A program made the translations under genes and the position numbers. A model generated the notes under the pieces. That model saw only the letters and a list, made by a program, of their open reading frames with translations. It had not been told where the DNA came from and did not search any database. Below, piece by piece: positions 8,132-16,001 of a DNA stretch of 31,481 nucleotides; the stretch's first letter is position 1, and every line of letters begins with the position of its first letter. Source of the stretch: DATKCN01 sp035513175 (lineage in GTDB: Bacteria; Chloroflexota; Chloroflexia; Thermomicrobiales; CFX8). Where the stretch lies: assembly GCA_035513175.1 (NCBI GenBank), contig DATKCN010000367.1, forward strand, positions 1 through 31,481, given 5' to 3'.

Positions 8132-9343
8132 TTACCCGCTCTCCGCCAGCCGCGCCCGCGCCGGTAGCACGGCCGGGATGACGGCGACGGTCATCGCGGC
8201 CATTGTCACGAACACGACGGCCAGCCCGGCCGCGTCGCCCAACGCTCCATACGCCAGCGGCGCGATGGCCGAACTGACCAGCGCCGCCGTGAAGTACGTG
8301 CCATAGCCCCGCGCCCGCAACGACGCCGGGACGAAGTGCGACACCCCCGCGCTGAGCGCCGACGACGTGCCGTTCAGCGCGAAGCCGAACACGATCACCA
8401 GCGGCACGGTGGCCCAGCCCGGCACGACGATGATCGCCAGCAGCGAGCCTGCCGTGACCATCTCCGTCGCGACGATGACCGCCAGGATGCCCCAGCGCCC
8501 GGTCAGCCAGCCACACACGAATTTCCCGGCCGCTCCGGCGGCGAAGATCACGCCGAACAGCGCGCTGATCGCAGCCGCGTTGAAGCCGTGCTCCGCCAGG
8601 ATGAACGGCAGGAACGTCAGCGCCGCGCCGCGTGTCGCGCTGTCCAGCCCGCCCGCCAGCATCACGTTGCGAAACCCGCGCTCGATTCGCTCGGCCCCCG
8701 GCAGCTCGGCTGCTGGCGGCACCGGCGTCGCGGCGGCTTCCTGCGCGACACGCGGCGTCCGCCGGCGTAGCAGCAGTGAGATAGAGAATATGGCCGTGAA
8801 CAGCCCGACGACCCCCAGCGCGTAGCGCCAGCCGAACTGCACCGCGATCAGCCCGGCGATGAATGGCCCGATCAGCTTGCCGAGATCGCCGGCGAAGTTC
8901 AGCGTCCCCAGCGCCATCGCCATCTGGGATCGGGGCACAGACTTCGACACGATCGACGCCGCCAGCGGATGCTGCGCATTGCCGCCGATGCCCGCCAGGA
9001 TGGCCGCCGCCAGCAGCAGCGCGAATGTGCCGGTGGCCGCCATCGCCAGCAGCCCCAGCCCCACCCAGGCGTTGCCGAGCAGCAGCACCAGCATCTCGCC
9101 GTAGCGCGCGCCCACGATCCCCGCCGGGATCTGGAACGCGCTCGCCGCCCCCGAGAAGGTCGCCTTCAGCAGCCCAACCTCGGTGTACGACAGGTTCAGA
9201 TCGGCCGCGATGAACGGCAGGAGCGGGTACAGCAGCGCGAAGCAGGCGTCGTTCGCCACATGAATCGCCGACGTCGTCAGCAGCACGGGACGCCCCGCGC
9301 CACCCCGCGTCAGCCGGGTCAACCTCGCCAACGGATGTGCCAA
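8132..9343 (-). CDS. MFS transporter
   Basis: Membrane transporter of 403 residues with about 12 hydrophobic helices. The N-terminal half carries NDACFALLYPLLPFIAADL and LSYTEVGLL, a pattern shared with fosmidomycin-resistance-type and related MFS efflux proteins, and the second half has the matching repeat (VIFAAGAAGKFVCGWLTGRW). The start is TTG at 9343; no better ATG is near, and the upstream site is weak, so the N-terminus is uncertain. It converges on the deacylase gene, 42 bases apart, and is not in that operon. It may export a product or a toxic compound; the substrate is unknown. Confidence 0.85.
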   Translation of the reverse strand: MAHPLARLTRLTRGGAGRPVLLTTSAIHVANDACFALLYPLLPFIAADLNLSYTEVGLLKATFSGAASAFQIPAGIVGARYGEMLVLLLGNAWVGLGLLAMAATGTFALLLAAAILAGIGGNAQHPLAASIVSKSVPRSQMAMALGTLNFAGDLGKLIGPFIAGLIAVQFGWRYALGVVGLFTAIFSISLLLRRRTPRVAQEAAATPVPPAAELPGAERIERGFRNVMLAGGLDSATRGAALTFLPFILAEHGFNAAAISALFGVIFAAGAAGKFVCGWLTGRWGILAVIVATEMVTAGSLLAIIVVPGWATVPLVIVFGFALNGTSSALSAGVSHFVPASLRARGYGTYFTAALVSSAIAPLAYGALGDAAGLAVVFVTMAAMTVAVIPAVLPARARLAESG

Positions 9344-9399
9344 TGCTCAGGTTTCTACCTTGGGTCGGGACGCGGAACGCGGGATGCGGGGAGCGATCC

Positions 9400-9519
9400 G
9401 TAGAGGCGCATGGCAATGCGCCCCGTTCGCACCACGAACCGCCGAACGGGACCATCACCGTCGCTCCCGTTACCGGTCGTGCGTCGTGTCATCCAGCCGG
9501 GCGCATTGCCATGCGCCCC
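9400..9519. repeat. REP/BIME-like paired palindromes
   Basis: A 19-bp palindromic unit (9405-9423, ggcgcatggcaatgcgccc) and its exact reverse complement (9499-9517) flank 75 bases. Each unit can fold on itself (GGCGCAT/ATGCGCC), and the left unit is led by GTAG (9400-9403). Two inverted hairpin units with a GTAG foot are the layout of REP/BIME elements. A second pair lies at 22005-22119 and a single unit at 23510-23538. No RAYT transposase is in the window. Confidence 0.7.
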
Positions 9520-9565
9520 TTCGAATCCCCCGTCCCCACCCTCGACCCGCATCCCGCATCACGCG

Positions 9566-10783
9566 TTACTCCCCCAGCAACTCCCCCACCGCGTCCGCCA
9601 CGATCGCGATGCCCCGGCGGATTTCCTCATCGTTATTAAATGAATACGACAGCCGCACGTTGCGCTCGCCCCCACCGTTGGCGAAGAACATCGTGCCCAT
9701 GCCGATGCCGACGCCCCGCTCCTGCACCCTGGCCGCCAGCGGCACGCACGACACGCCTTCCGGCAGCGTCATCCAGATGAAGAAGCCGCCCGCCGGGACC
9801 GTCCAGGTCGTGCCCTCCGGCATGTGCTCTTCCAGGGCGCCGAGCATCACGTCGCGTCGCTGCTTGTACAGCGGGCGCAGGTGCGCGATGTGCTCCTGCA
9901 ACGTGCCGCTGGCCGCGAACTGCGCCGCGATGTGGCTGGCGAACGGGTTGGTGCCGGAATCGGTCTTGAGCCCGGCCATGCGCGAGATGATGTCCTTGGA
10001 CGCCACGCACCAGCCCAGCCGCATCCCGGCCGCCATGATCTTCGAGAAAGTGCCGCAGTACATCACCAGCCCCTGATCGTCGAGCGTGTACAGCGGCGGC
10101 AGCGTCTCCCCCTCGAAGCGCAGGTCGTAGTAGGCGTCGTCCTCCAGGATCGGCATGCCGTGCTCCTGCGCCAGCCGCACGATCGCCTTGCGCCGCTCCA
10201 GCGAGTAGGTGATGCCGCTCGGATTCTGGAAGGTCGGCACCAGATACAGGAACTTGGCCCGCTTGCCCTCGGCGCGCACCTCGTTCAGCGTGCGCTCCAG
10301 CTCCTCGATGACCATGCCCTCGCCGTCCATCGGAATCTCGCGCACGTCCGCGCCGGAAGCTTTCGCCCGCCAGATGGCGCCCATGAACCACGGCGCCTCG
10401 GCCAGCACCACGTCGCCCGGGTTCACGAACAGCTCGAACACCAGCGCCAGCGCCTGCGACGAGCCGCTGGTGATCAGGATGTTCTCCACCCCCGCCTCGA
10501 TGCCCTGATCGCGCTTGAGCTTGGCGCGTAGCTCCTCCACCAGCTCGGGCACGCCGGAGCCGAAGGCGTACTGCAGCGCCCACTCGCCGTCCCGCTCCAG
10601 CGCGATGCGGGTCGACTCGATGATGTCCTGAATCGGCAGGCTGGAGGGGTCCGGATACCCCCCGCTGAAGGCGATCACATCGGCAATCGCCCGTGGATTG
10701 GTCCCCACCATGCCGGGTCTCGCCATCCTGGCGCGGTCCGAAAACAGATCCTCGACGCTCTTGACGCCTGGCGTTGCCGTCAT
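9566..10783 (-). CDS. PLP-dependent aminotransferase, LysN/MocR-like class I
   Basis: Aminotransferase of 405 residues. Asn187 (FQNPSG), Asp216 (EDDAYYD) and the PLP lysine Lys248 (GTFSKIMAAGMRLGW) mark fold type I. The pattern VPTFQNPSG with GSSQALALV matches the 2-aminoadipate/aromatic (LysN, KAT) group and the C-terminal domain of MocR regulators, but no HTH domain is present. I chose the ATG at 10783 because gggagag lies just upstream; an ATG at 10831 would add 16 residues with no family support. Diverges from the Uma2 gene. A role in amino-acid degradation fits the cluster to its left, but it is not co-transcribed with it. Confidence 0.9.
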   Translation of the reverse strand: MTATPGVKSVEDLFSDRARMARPGMVGTNPRAIADVIAFSGGYPDPSSLPIQDIIESTRIALERDGEWALQYAFGSGVPELVEELRAKLKRDQGIEAGVENILITSGSSQALALVFELFVNPGDVVLAEAPWFMGAIWRAKASGADVREIPMDGEGMVIEELERTLNEVRAEGKRAKFLYLVPTFQNPSGITYSLERRKAIVRLAQEHGMPILEDDAYYDLRFEGETLPPLYTLDDQGLVMYCGTFSKIMAAGMRLGWCVASKDIISRMAGLKTDSGTNPFASHIAAQFAASGTLQEHIAHLRPLYKQRRDVMLGALEEHMPEGTTWTVPAGGFFIWMTLPEGVSCVPLAARVQERGVGIGMGTMFFANGGGERNVRLSYSFNNDEEIRRGIAIVADAVGELLGE

Positions 10784-10919
10784 GCACTCACTCTCCCGTT
10801 GCTCTGCCGCCCCATTGCGTGGGGCGCACAATACATCGAATCGGCGCCGGAGGGAAGAGTGGAGCTTGCGCTATGCTTAAGGCGGCTCATCGACGTGGTT
10901 CGTCGAGAGGAGACAATCA
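10784..10919. promoter_or_regulatory. Divergent intergenic region, aminotransferase and Uma2 genes
   Basis: 136 bases between two divergent starts must hold promoters for both directions. A possible -10 for the plus strand is tatgct (10872-10877), but I see no matching -35. A strong ribosome site, gaggaga, precedes the GTG at 10920. No clear operator palindrome is visible. Confidence 0.3.
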
Positions 10920-11492
10920 GTGACAGCCCCAACCATCGTGCCGCCCATGACCCGCTGGAAAGTCACGGTCGGCGACTACCATCGCATGGCAGCGGCTGGG
11001 TACTTCGCGGGCTCCAGGGTGGAGCTGATTGAGGGAGAGATCGTCGAGCTGAACGCCCTCGGCGGCCAGCACATCCGGTGTGTCGCGCTTCTCTCACGCT
11101 GGCTCGACCGCGCGGTGGGGGACGATCTGTTCGTGTCAGCGCAATCTTCCATACGTCTCAACGATCGCTCCGAGCCGGAACCTGACATTGTCGTTCTGAG
11201 CGCGCTGCCCGAGGGGGCGGCTCCACCATCCCCGGAGGATGTACTGCTCGTTGTCGAGGTGTCGGACACATCGCTCGCGGCGGATCGTGACGTCAAGGCG
11301 CCGCTGTACGCCCAGGCTCGCATTCCATTGATGCTGCTGGTCGACCTGCAGCAGGCAACGGTCTCGCTGTACGCCCAACCCGGCGCTGATGGCTACAGGA
11401 CGCGCACGACGTACGGCGCCGGTGAGCGCCTCGTCTTCAACCTGGAGAAGTCCATCACGATAGATATCAACGTGGATTCGTTGTTCGCGTAA
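10920..11492 (+). CDS. Uma2 family (DUF820) PD-(D/E)xK endonuclease-like protein, copy 1
   Basis: Protein of 190 residues with the Uma2 layout: VTVGDYHRMAAAGYF, RVELIEGEIVELN, then the nuclease-like residues Asp in SEPEPDIVVL, Glu in LLVVEVSDTS and Lys in DRDVKAPLYAQA. The family has a restriction-endonuclease fold but its biological job is not settled; it is greatly expanded in cyanobacteria and Chloroflexota. The GTG at 10920 follows gaggaga at good spacing. A homologous gene follows 29 bases downstream, so this is a tandem duplication. All catalytic-type residues appear intact. Confidence 0.88.
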   Translation: MTAPTIVPPMTRWKVTVGDYHRMAAAGYFAGSRVELIEGEIVELNALGGQHIRCVALLSRWLDRAVGDDLFVSAQSSIRLNDRSEPEPDIVVLSALPEGAAPPSPEDVLLVVEVSDTSLAADRDVKAPLYAQARIPLMLLVDLQQATVSLYAQPGADGYRTRTTYGAGERLVFNLEKSITIDINVDSLFA

Positions 11493-11521
11493 ACGGGACA
11501 TTTGGCAACTGGAGCACCACA

Positions 11522-12082
11522 ATGGCAGTCGAACGTGTCCATTACAAATTCACCGCCGACGAGTACCACCGCATGGTGGACTCCGGCATTCTCACCGAGG
11601 ACTCGCGGGTCGAGCTCATTGAGGGAGAGATCGTCGAAATGAGCCCAATAGGAGGTCGGCACGCGCGGTGTGTCAACTGGCTGACCAAGGCGTTAGTCAA
11701 CGCCGCTGGCGACGATGCGATTGTCAGCGTGCAGAACCCGGTGCGGCTGAGCGATCTATCCGAGCCGCAGCCGGACCTAATGCTGTTGCGCCCACGAGAC
11801 TATGGCGATCAGAGTCCCGGCCCGGAAGATCTACTCCTGCTGATAGAAGTGTCGGACACCACACTCGCATACGATCGAACGACGAAGCTCCATCTCTATG
11901 CGCGGGCTGGTGTTCGTGAGGTCTGGATCGTCGATCTCATTCACGCTGTCGTGTTCCGCTACCTGCGGCCGACCAGCGCGGGCTATCGCGAATCGCAGCA
12001 GGCCGACCGGGGTTCCACGATTGCCTCAACCGTGTCGCCCGTGCTGAGAATCGAGATTCCAATCAGCGAACTGTTCGCGTAG
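11522..12082 (+). CDS. Uma2 family (DUF820) PD-(D/E)xK endonuclease-like protein, copy 2
   Basis: Protein of 186 residues, a paralogue of the gene just upstream. The two share the blocks VELIEGEIVE and EVSDT and the same order of motifs; here the acidic and basic residues are in SEPQPDLMLL, LLLIEVSDTT and DRTTKLHLYARA. The ATG at 11522 follows tggag. It is probably co-transcribed with copy 1. Surface positions differ much more than the core, as in an old duplication rather than a recent one. Function is unknown beyond the fold. Confidence 0.88.
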   Translation: MAVERVHYKFTADEYHRMVDSGILTEDSRVELIEGEIVEMSPIGGRHARCVNWLTKALVNAAGDDAIVSVQNPVRLSDLSEPQPDLMLLRPRDYGDQSPGPEDLLLLIEVSDTTLAYDRTTKLHLYARAGVREVWIVDLIHAVVFRYLRPTSAGYRESQQADRGSTIASTVSPVLRIEIPISELFA

Positions 12083-12155
12083 CCGGGTCAAGACGGGGCG
12101 CCAGAATCGGTGGATCCGAATGCGCGCCACCTCACGATGCCCGCCAGCAACAGCG

Positions 12156-12161
12156 TACAAT
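12156..12161 (+). promoter_or_regulatory. -10 element immediately before a start codon
   Basis: TACAAT at 12156-12161 ends only 6 bases before the ATG at 12168. No ribosome site can fit between a start point at that distance and the ATG, so transcription would begin at or beside the start codon and give a leaderless message. No matching -35 is clear. Inferred from spacing only. Confidence 0.4.
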
Positions 12162-12167
12162 CACCCC

Positions 12168-12338
12168 ATGCTTGAAGAAGATGACGACATCAACCCATTC
12201 GAGCAGCCGGACTTCGAGAACATCCCGGACGACGAGGCGCGTGAGAGCAATCAGCTCATGCAGGCCTTCCTGGGCGTCATCGCCCTCCTCATCGTCCTCG
12301 TCCTGCTGATGGTCCCCCTCTTCCGCATCCTGTCCTGA
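12168..12338 (+). CDS. Small single-pass membrane protein, 56 residues
   Basis: Not recognised. The first 30 residues are very acidic (EEDDDINPFEQPDFENIPDD), followed by one hydrophobic helix (residues about 33-52, GVIALLIVLVLLMVPLF) and a short basic end. By the positive-inside rule the N-terminus would lie outside. The ATG at 12168 is chosen because TACAAT lies just upstream; a start at 12120 would add a basic, unconvincing stretch. A 96-bp repeat begins 17 bases after the stop. It could be a small subunit or regulator of a membrane complex. Heme A synthase lies beyond the repeat on the other strand, but no link can be shown. Confidence 0.6.
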   Translation: MLEEDDDINPFEQPDFENIPDDEARESNQLMQAFLGVIALLIVLVLLMVPLFRILS

Positions 12339-12355
12339 CCCCTCGCGTCTCGACT

Positions 12356-12451
12356 CAAATCTTTCATCCCGAAAAGTGGCACAGAATCCGGCCCGTTTTC
12401 CGTTCGGCATCATGACGGCAGGATGCGCCCCCACCACAGCCTCCCGGGCGC
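12356..12451 (-). repeat. 96-bp dispersed element, copy A (minus orientation)
   Basis: Read on the minus strand, this stretch matches 20810-20905. The inner 70 bases (12356-12425 against 20836-20905) agree at 64 positions by my hand alignment, with four substitutions and three small gaps. The outer 26 bases share gcgcccggg and ggctgtgg at equal spacing. It has no open frame in common and lies in the 274-base gap between the small membrane protein and heme A synthase. The rest of that gap holds a GC-rich, partly palindromic stretch at 12558-12612. Confidence 0.8.
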
Positions 12452-12612
12452 CTCACGGGAGAGGCTCCGCCCCAGGCCATTGATCCCCCGTCAGGAGACT
12501 CAGCGAGACCCAACGCTCACCAAGCCCAGGCGCCTGGAACAGACCCACGAACCCAGCCGCCGTCACCCCCTTCGAGTGCTGCCGCACCCTCGCGGGGAAG
12601 GAGGCCAGGGGG

Positions 12613-13572
12613 TTAGGTCACCGGCTGCGCCACCCCGCCCCGTTGCCCTGCAGGCTCGGCCAGAACCGCCTGCCGCGCCGACGCCGGACGAGGGAGCACA
12701 TGCACGCACATGTACGCCAGCACCGAGAAGAAGATCGACACCAGAATGCTGTGAGACATGCGCGCGAAGATGTCCATGCGCGCCCAGACGACCGACGCGC
12801 CACTCACCGACTGTGCCACTACCAGCCCTGTCGCCACGACGCTGGCCCAGTACAGGTCCGGGCGGGTCGCGCGCATCTTCGCCGTCCAGTACAGCAGCGC
12901 CCCGACCGCGAGCACCAGTACACCCGCGAACACCCGATGCGTGAAGATAATCCCGACCGGTCCGCTGAAGCCGGGGAACACGCTCCCGTTGCACAGCGGC
13001 CAGTCAGCGCAGGCCAGGCTGGCGTCGGCATGCCGCACGTAGGCTCCAATGTACACCACGACATAGGTGTAGGCCGCAAGCCCCCAGATGGTCCACACGA
13101 AACCGCGCGGGACCGGCCTGTCGCGCAACCTGTCCGCCCCGTCAATGCCGAACAGGAAGGCCGCCGTCAGCGCCGTGCTGGCCAGCGCGATCAGCGAAAT
13201 GCCGAAGTGCAGCGCCTTCACCTCGTCCGACTGCGGCCACATCACCGCCGCCGCCCCGAGACCCGCCTGCAGGAACAGGAAGAAGAGCATGATCGGCACG
13301 AACAGCCGGATCTCCAGCCGGTGACGGTAATAGCGCAACGCTCCGACCGACGTGGCGATGATCAGAAACGCCGCCACGCTCGTGATCAGCCGGTGGCTGT
13401 ATTCGAAGGCCGTCTCGATGGTGTAGGCAGGGATGAACTTCCCGTGGCACAGCGGCCAGCTGTTCCCGCAGCCCTCCGCCGAGCCGGTCGTCGTCACCAG
13501 CGAGCCCTGAATGATCACCAGGACCATCACGACCGCCGACGCCACCGCCAGCCACTTGACATAGCGCTGCAT
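12613..13572 (-). CDS. ctaA: Heme A synthase, CtaA/COX15 family
   Basis: Integral membrane protein of 319 residues, about eight helices in two related halves, that oxidises heme O to heme A for cytochrome oxidase. The first half has the extracytoplasmic cysteine pair Cys35/Cys42 (GCGNSWPLCHG), Glu57 and His60 (FEYSHR) and a heme-ligand histidine at 122. The second half repeats the pattern with Cys188/Cys194 (CADWPLCNG), His212 and His274. These positions match the Bacillus CtaA layout closely. The gene stands alone: no oxidase subunit or ctaB is adjacent, which is unusual but not rare. The start ATG at 13572 has a modest upstream ggaagg site. Confidence 0.93.
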   Translation of the reverse strand: MQRYVKWLAVASAVVMVLVIIQGSLVTTTGSAEGCGNSWPLCHGKFIPAYTIETAFEYSHRLITSVAAFLIIATSVGALRYYRHRLEIRLFVPIMLFFLFLQAGLGAAAVMWPQSDEVKALHFGISLIALASTALTAAFLFGIDGADRLRDRPVPRGFVWTIWGLAAYTYVVVYIGAYVRHADASLACADWPLCNGSVFPGFSGPVGIIFTHRVFAGVLVLAVGALLYWTAKMRATRPDLYWASVVATGLVVAQSVSGASVVWARMDIFARMSHSILVSIFFSVLAYMCVHVLPRPASARQAVLAEPAGQRGGVAQPVT

Positions 13573-13686
13573 GCTCAGGATCGCCTTCCGCGTCTCACCC
13601 CGTCCCCGCGCCTAAGGATACGACGCGCCCGCGCTGCCAGTCAGTCTCGCCGTCCGACCCGACCTGCTCTATCCTGTCCCACGTCG

Positions 13687-13785
13687 GGCGGGCATGTCCC
13701 GCCAACCCGCGCAAGGGAGGCCCAGCGTGGCCTCCCGGTTGGAGACACGACCACCTGACCGCGCCCGGCCCCGCGTGGCCTCCCG
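13687..13785. repeat. Cluster of short palindromes and a 13-bp direct repeat
   Basis: ggcggg/cccgcc (13687-13692 and 13698-13703) is followed by gggaggcc/ggcctccc (13715-13722 and 13729-13736). The 13-mer gcgtggcctcccg occurs at 13725-13737 and 13773-13785, 48 bases apart. The stretch lies between the divergent heme A synthase and amidohydrolase genes and looks like degraded repeat elements. A partial relative (gacgtggcctcc) lies near 21886. Confidence 0.6.
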
Positions 13786-13825
13786 CGCTGGACGCCTGGA
13801 CAACCACGAAAGGACACCGCTTCGC

Positions 13826-15451
13826 ATGCGTGACGTGCTCTTCCATAACGGAACCGTCCTCACCATCGACCCCGCCCGCCCCCGCGCCGAAGCCGTTCTC
13901 GTGCGGGGCGGCCGCATCCACGCCGTCGGCAAGAACGACGATCTCGCCGCCTTCCGTCAATCCGCCGATCAGGTCGTCGACCTCGACGGCGCGACCCTGA
14001 TGCCCGGCATCATCGACGCCCACACGCACTTCGTCATGGGCAGCCAGACCCTCGACCGCATCCGCCTGGCGGGCGTGACGATCATGAGCGACATGCAGCG
14101 CCTCGTCGCCGAAAAGGCCGCGACCGTCCCGCCCGGCGAGTGGATCGTTGGCCGTGGTTGGGACGAGACGAAGCGCACGGACCGTGTCGCCCTTCCGACG
14201 AAGGAAGAGCTTGACGCCGTCGCGCCGGACAATCCCGTCTACCTCGGCCGCGCCGACGGACACGTCGGCTGGGCCAACAGCACCGCCCTGCGCCTGGCCG
14301 GCATCGACGCCAACCGCGCCGATCCCTACGGCGGCCGCATCGTGCGCGACGACGAGGGCGAGCCGACCGGCATCCTGCAGGAGACCGCCAAGAAGCTGGT
14401 CGAAGACATCCTGCCGCAACCCGACCACGACTCGCGCACGACGGCGTTGCGACGCGGCCTCGCTGAGGCTGCCCGCTACGGCATCACCGGCATCCACGAC
14501 AACGCCAGCGCCGAGGACATCGTCCTCTATCAGGAGTTCCGCGAGCGGGGCGAGCTGACGCTGCGGGTCAACACCCTCGTGCGCGGCTGGGAGGTCCCGA
14601 CCCCCTTCCTGGAGCCGATGATCGCCGTCGGCGCCCGAACCGGCTTCGGCGACGACTGGATCAAGCTCGGCGCTCTCAAGATCAGCCTCGACGGGACGCT
14701 CGGCTCCCGCACCGCCGCCATGCTCAGCCCGTACTCGGACGACATGGACAACACCGGCGTCTTCCGCATCGATCACGCCGAACTGGATCCCATCGTCGAG
14801 CGGGCGCACCGCAACCACATCCAGGTCGCCCTGCACGCCATCGGCGACGCCGCCTGCAAAATGGCGCTGGACTCCATCGAGCGGGCCACGAAGGCGCACC
14901 ATTGGCCGGACCACCGCCACCGCATCGAGCACGAGCAGGTCATCTCTGCCTACGACATGCGCCGCTTCCCTGAGCTGGGCGTGATTGCCTCGCTGCAGCC
15001 CTGCCACGCCATCACCGACCTGCTGTGGGTCGAGTCGCGCGTCGGTCCCGAGCGCATCCCGACCTCCTACGCCTGGCAGTCGTTCCTGCGCCTCGGCACG
15101 CGCGTCTGCATCGGCACCGACTGGCCCGTCGAGACCCTCGACCCGCGCGTAGGCCTCTACGAGTCAGTCACCCGCCAGGAGCTGAACGGCAACCCGCCAG
15201 GCGGACGCTGGCCCGAGGAGGCGCTCACGATCGAGCAGACGCTGAAGGGCTACACGCTCGACTCCGCCTGGGCCGAATTCGCCGAGCACCGCAAGGGCAG
15301 CATCGAGCCCGGCAAGTACGCCGACTTCGCGATCCTGGCCCAGGACCCGACCGCCGTCGATCCGCACGACCTGCTGAAGCTGGACGTGCTGGCCACCATC
15401 GTTGAGGGCCGCACCGTCTTCGGCGCCGACGATCGCTTAGCGCTGAGGTAG
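13826..15451 (+). CDS. Amidohydrolase family 3 protein, YtcJ-like
   Basis: Predicted metal-dependent hydrolase of 541 residues. Metal motifs in order: DAHTHF near residue 69, ALKISLDGTLGSRTA (probable metal-bridging Lys), ALHAIGDAA, HRIEHEQVI and GTDWPVETLDPR, all typical of the YtcJ/AepA group. No signal peptide is seen, so it is cytoplasmic. I chose the ATG at 13826, preceded by gaaagga; the frame is open to 13694 but that part overlaps palindromic repeats and has no family match. Substrates in this family are mostly unknown. It stands alone, with the cupin gene 118 bases downstream. Confidence 0.9.
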   Translation: MRDVLFHNGTVLTIDPARPRAEAVLVRGGRIHAVGKNDDLAAFRQSADQVVDLDGATLMPGIIDAHTHFVMGSQTLDRIRLAGVTIMSDMQRLVAEKAATVPPGEWIVGRGWDETKRTDRVALPTKEELDAVAPDNPVYLGRADGHVGWANSTALRLAGIDANRADPYGGRIVRDDEGEPTGILQETAKKLVEDILPQPDHDSRTTALRRGLAEAARYGITGIHDNASAEDIVLYQEFRERGELTLRVNTLVRGWEVPTPFLEPMIAVGARTGFGDDWIKLGALKISLDGTLGSRTAAMLSPYSDDMDNTGVFRIDHAELDPIVERAHRNHIQVALHAIGDAACKMALDSIERATKAHHWPDHRHRIEHEQVISAYDMRRFPELGVIASLQPCHAITDLLWVESRVGPERIPTSYAWQSFLRLGTRVCIGTDWPVETLDPRVGLYESVTRQELNGNPPGGRWPEEALTIEQTLKGYTLDSAWAEFAEHRKGSIEPGKYADFAILAQDPTAVDPHDLLKLDVLATIVEGRTVFGADDRLALR

Positions 15452-15569
15452 CGGCGCCGAGGCAGGTTGTAAGTTGTCCCGCCCGTTCCAGCGCGAGTGG
15501 CGCTTGCTCTGTGGAGCCGATAGTCCGTACCATCCGAACACACGCTGACGAAGCGAGAGGACAGGGGAG

Positions 15570-15905
15570 ATGGAAGTAGCACGTCTGGCAGATCTGACCA
15601 CCGCCACGCGCGCCTCAGGCGCCCGTTTTCACGAGTTCCTGCGGCGCGATGCGTTGAGCGCGGGCATCTACATCTTGCCGGGCGGCGGGGCAGACGATCA
15701 GGTCCCGCACCGTGAGGACGAGATCTACGTCGTCGTCTCCGGCACGGGCCGCATCACGATCGAGGGGCGCGAGCACGAGGTCGGCCCCGGCAGCGTCATC
15801 TTCGTGGCCGCCAACGACGAGCACCGCTTCCATGGCTTCAGCGAAGACCTCGAAATCCTCGTCGTCTTCGCCCCCGCCTACAGCGGACGAGCGGGTAGCG
15901 AGTAG
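15570..15905 (+). CDS. Small cupin-domain protein
   Basis: Single-cupin protein of 111 residues. Cupin motif 1 is seen as PHREDEIYVVVSGTGRITI and motif 2 as GPGSVIFVAANDEHRF, with His, Glu and a second-motif His as probable metal ligands. The ATG at 15570 follows aggggag. Such small cupins may be isomerases, dioxygenases or sugar-binding proteins; nothing in the sequence chooses between these. It faces the DinB-like gene, with a shared hairpin between them. Confidence 0.85.
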   Translation: MEVARLADLTTATRASGARFHEFLRRDALSAGIYILPGGGADDQVPHREDEIYVVVSGTGRITIEGREHEVGPGSVIFVAANDEHRFHGFSEDLEILVVFAPAYSGRAGSE

Positions 15906-15938
15906 CGGACAGGGTCGCAACACACCCGCCAACAGCTC

Positions 15939-15961
15939 CCCCTCTCCGCGCCGGGGAGGGG
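15939..15961. terminator. Bidirectional hairpin between convergent genes
   Basis: cccctctcc (15939-15947), loop gcgcc, then ggggagggg (15953-15961), a 9-bp stem with one G-T pair. It lies between the cupin stop at 15905 and the DinB-like stop at 16002. There is no T-run, so termination strength is uncertain. Confidence 0.5.
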
Positions 15962-16001
15962 CCAGGGGGTGGGGTCCGTCCTCCCTCCCATCCCTCGGCC
16001 C

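Noticed and set aside
8082..9458. 458-codon minus-strand frame overlapping the MFS gene
   Set aside because: It is the same strand in another frame, rich in Arg/Gly/Ala and without membrane helices; the MFS frame has about 12 helices and family motifs.
13694..13825. N-terminal extension of the amidohydrolase to an ATG at 13694
   Set aside because: The extra 44 residues come from palindromic repeats and have no family match, and the start has no ribosome site. The ATG at 13826 has gaaagga upstream.
13595..15007. 470-codon open frame on the minus strand opposite the amidohydrolase
   Set aside because: Its translation is low-complexity (Val/Asp/Gly/Ala-rich) with no family motif, while the plus strand has all the amidohydrolase metal motifs. 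High GC often leaves the antisense frame open.
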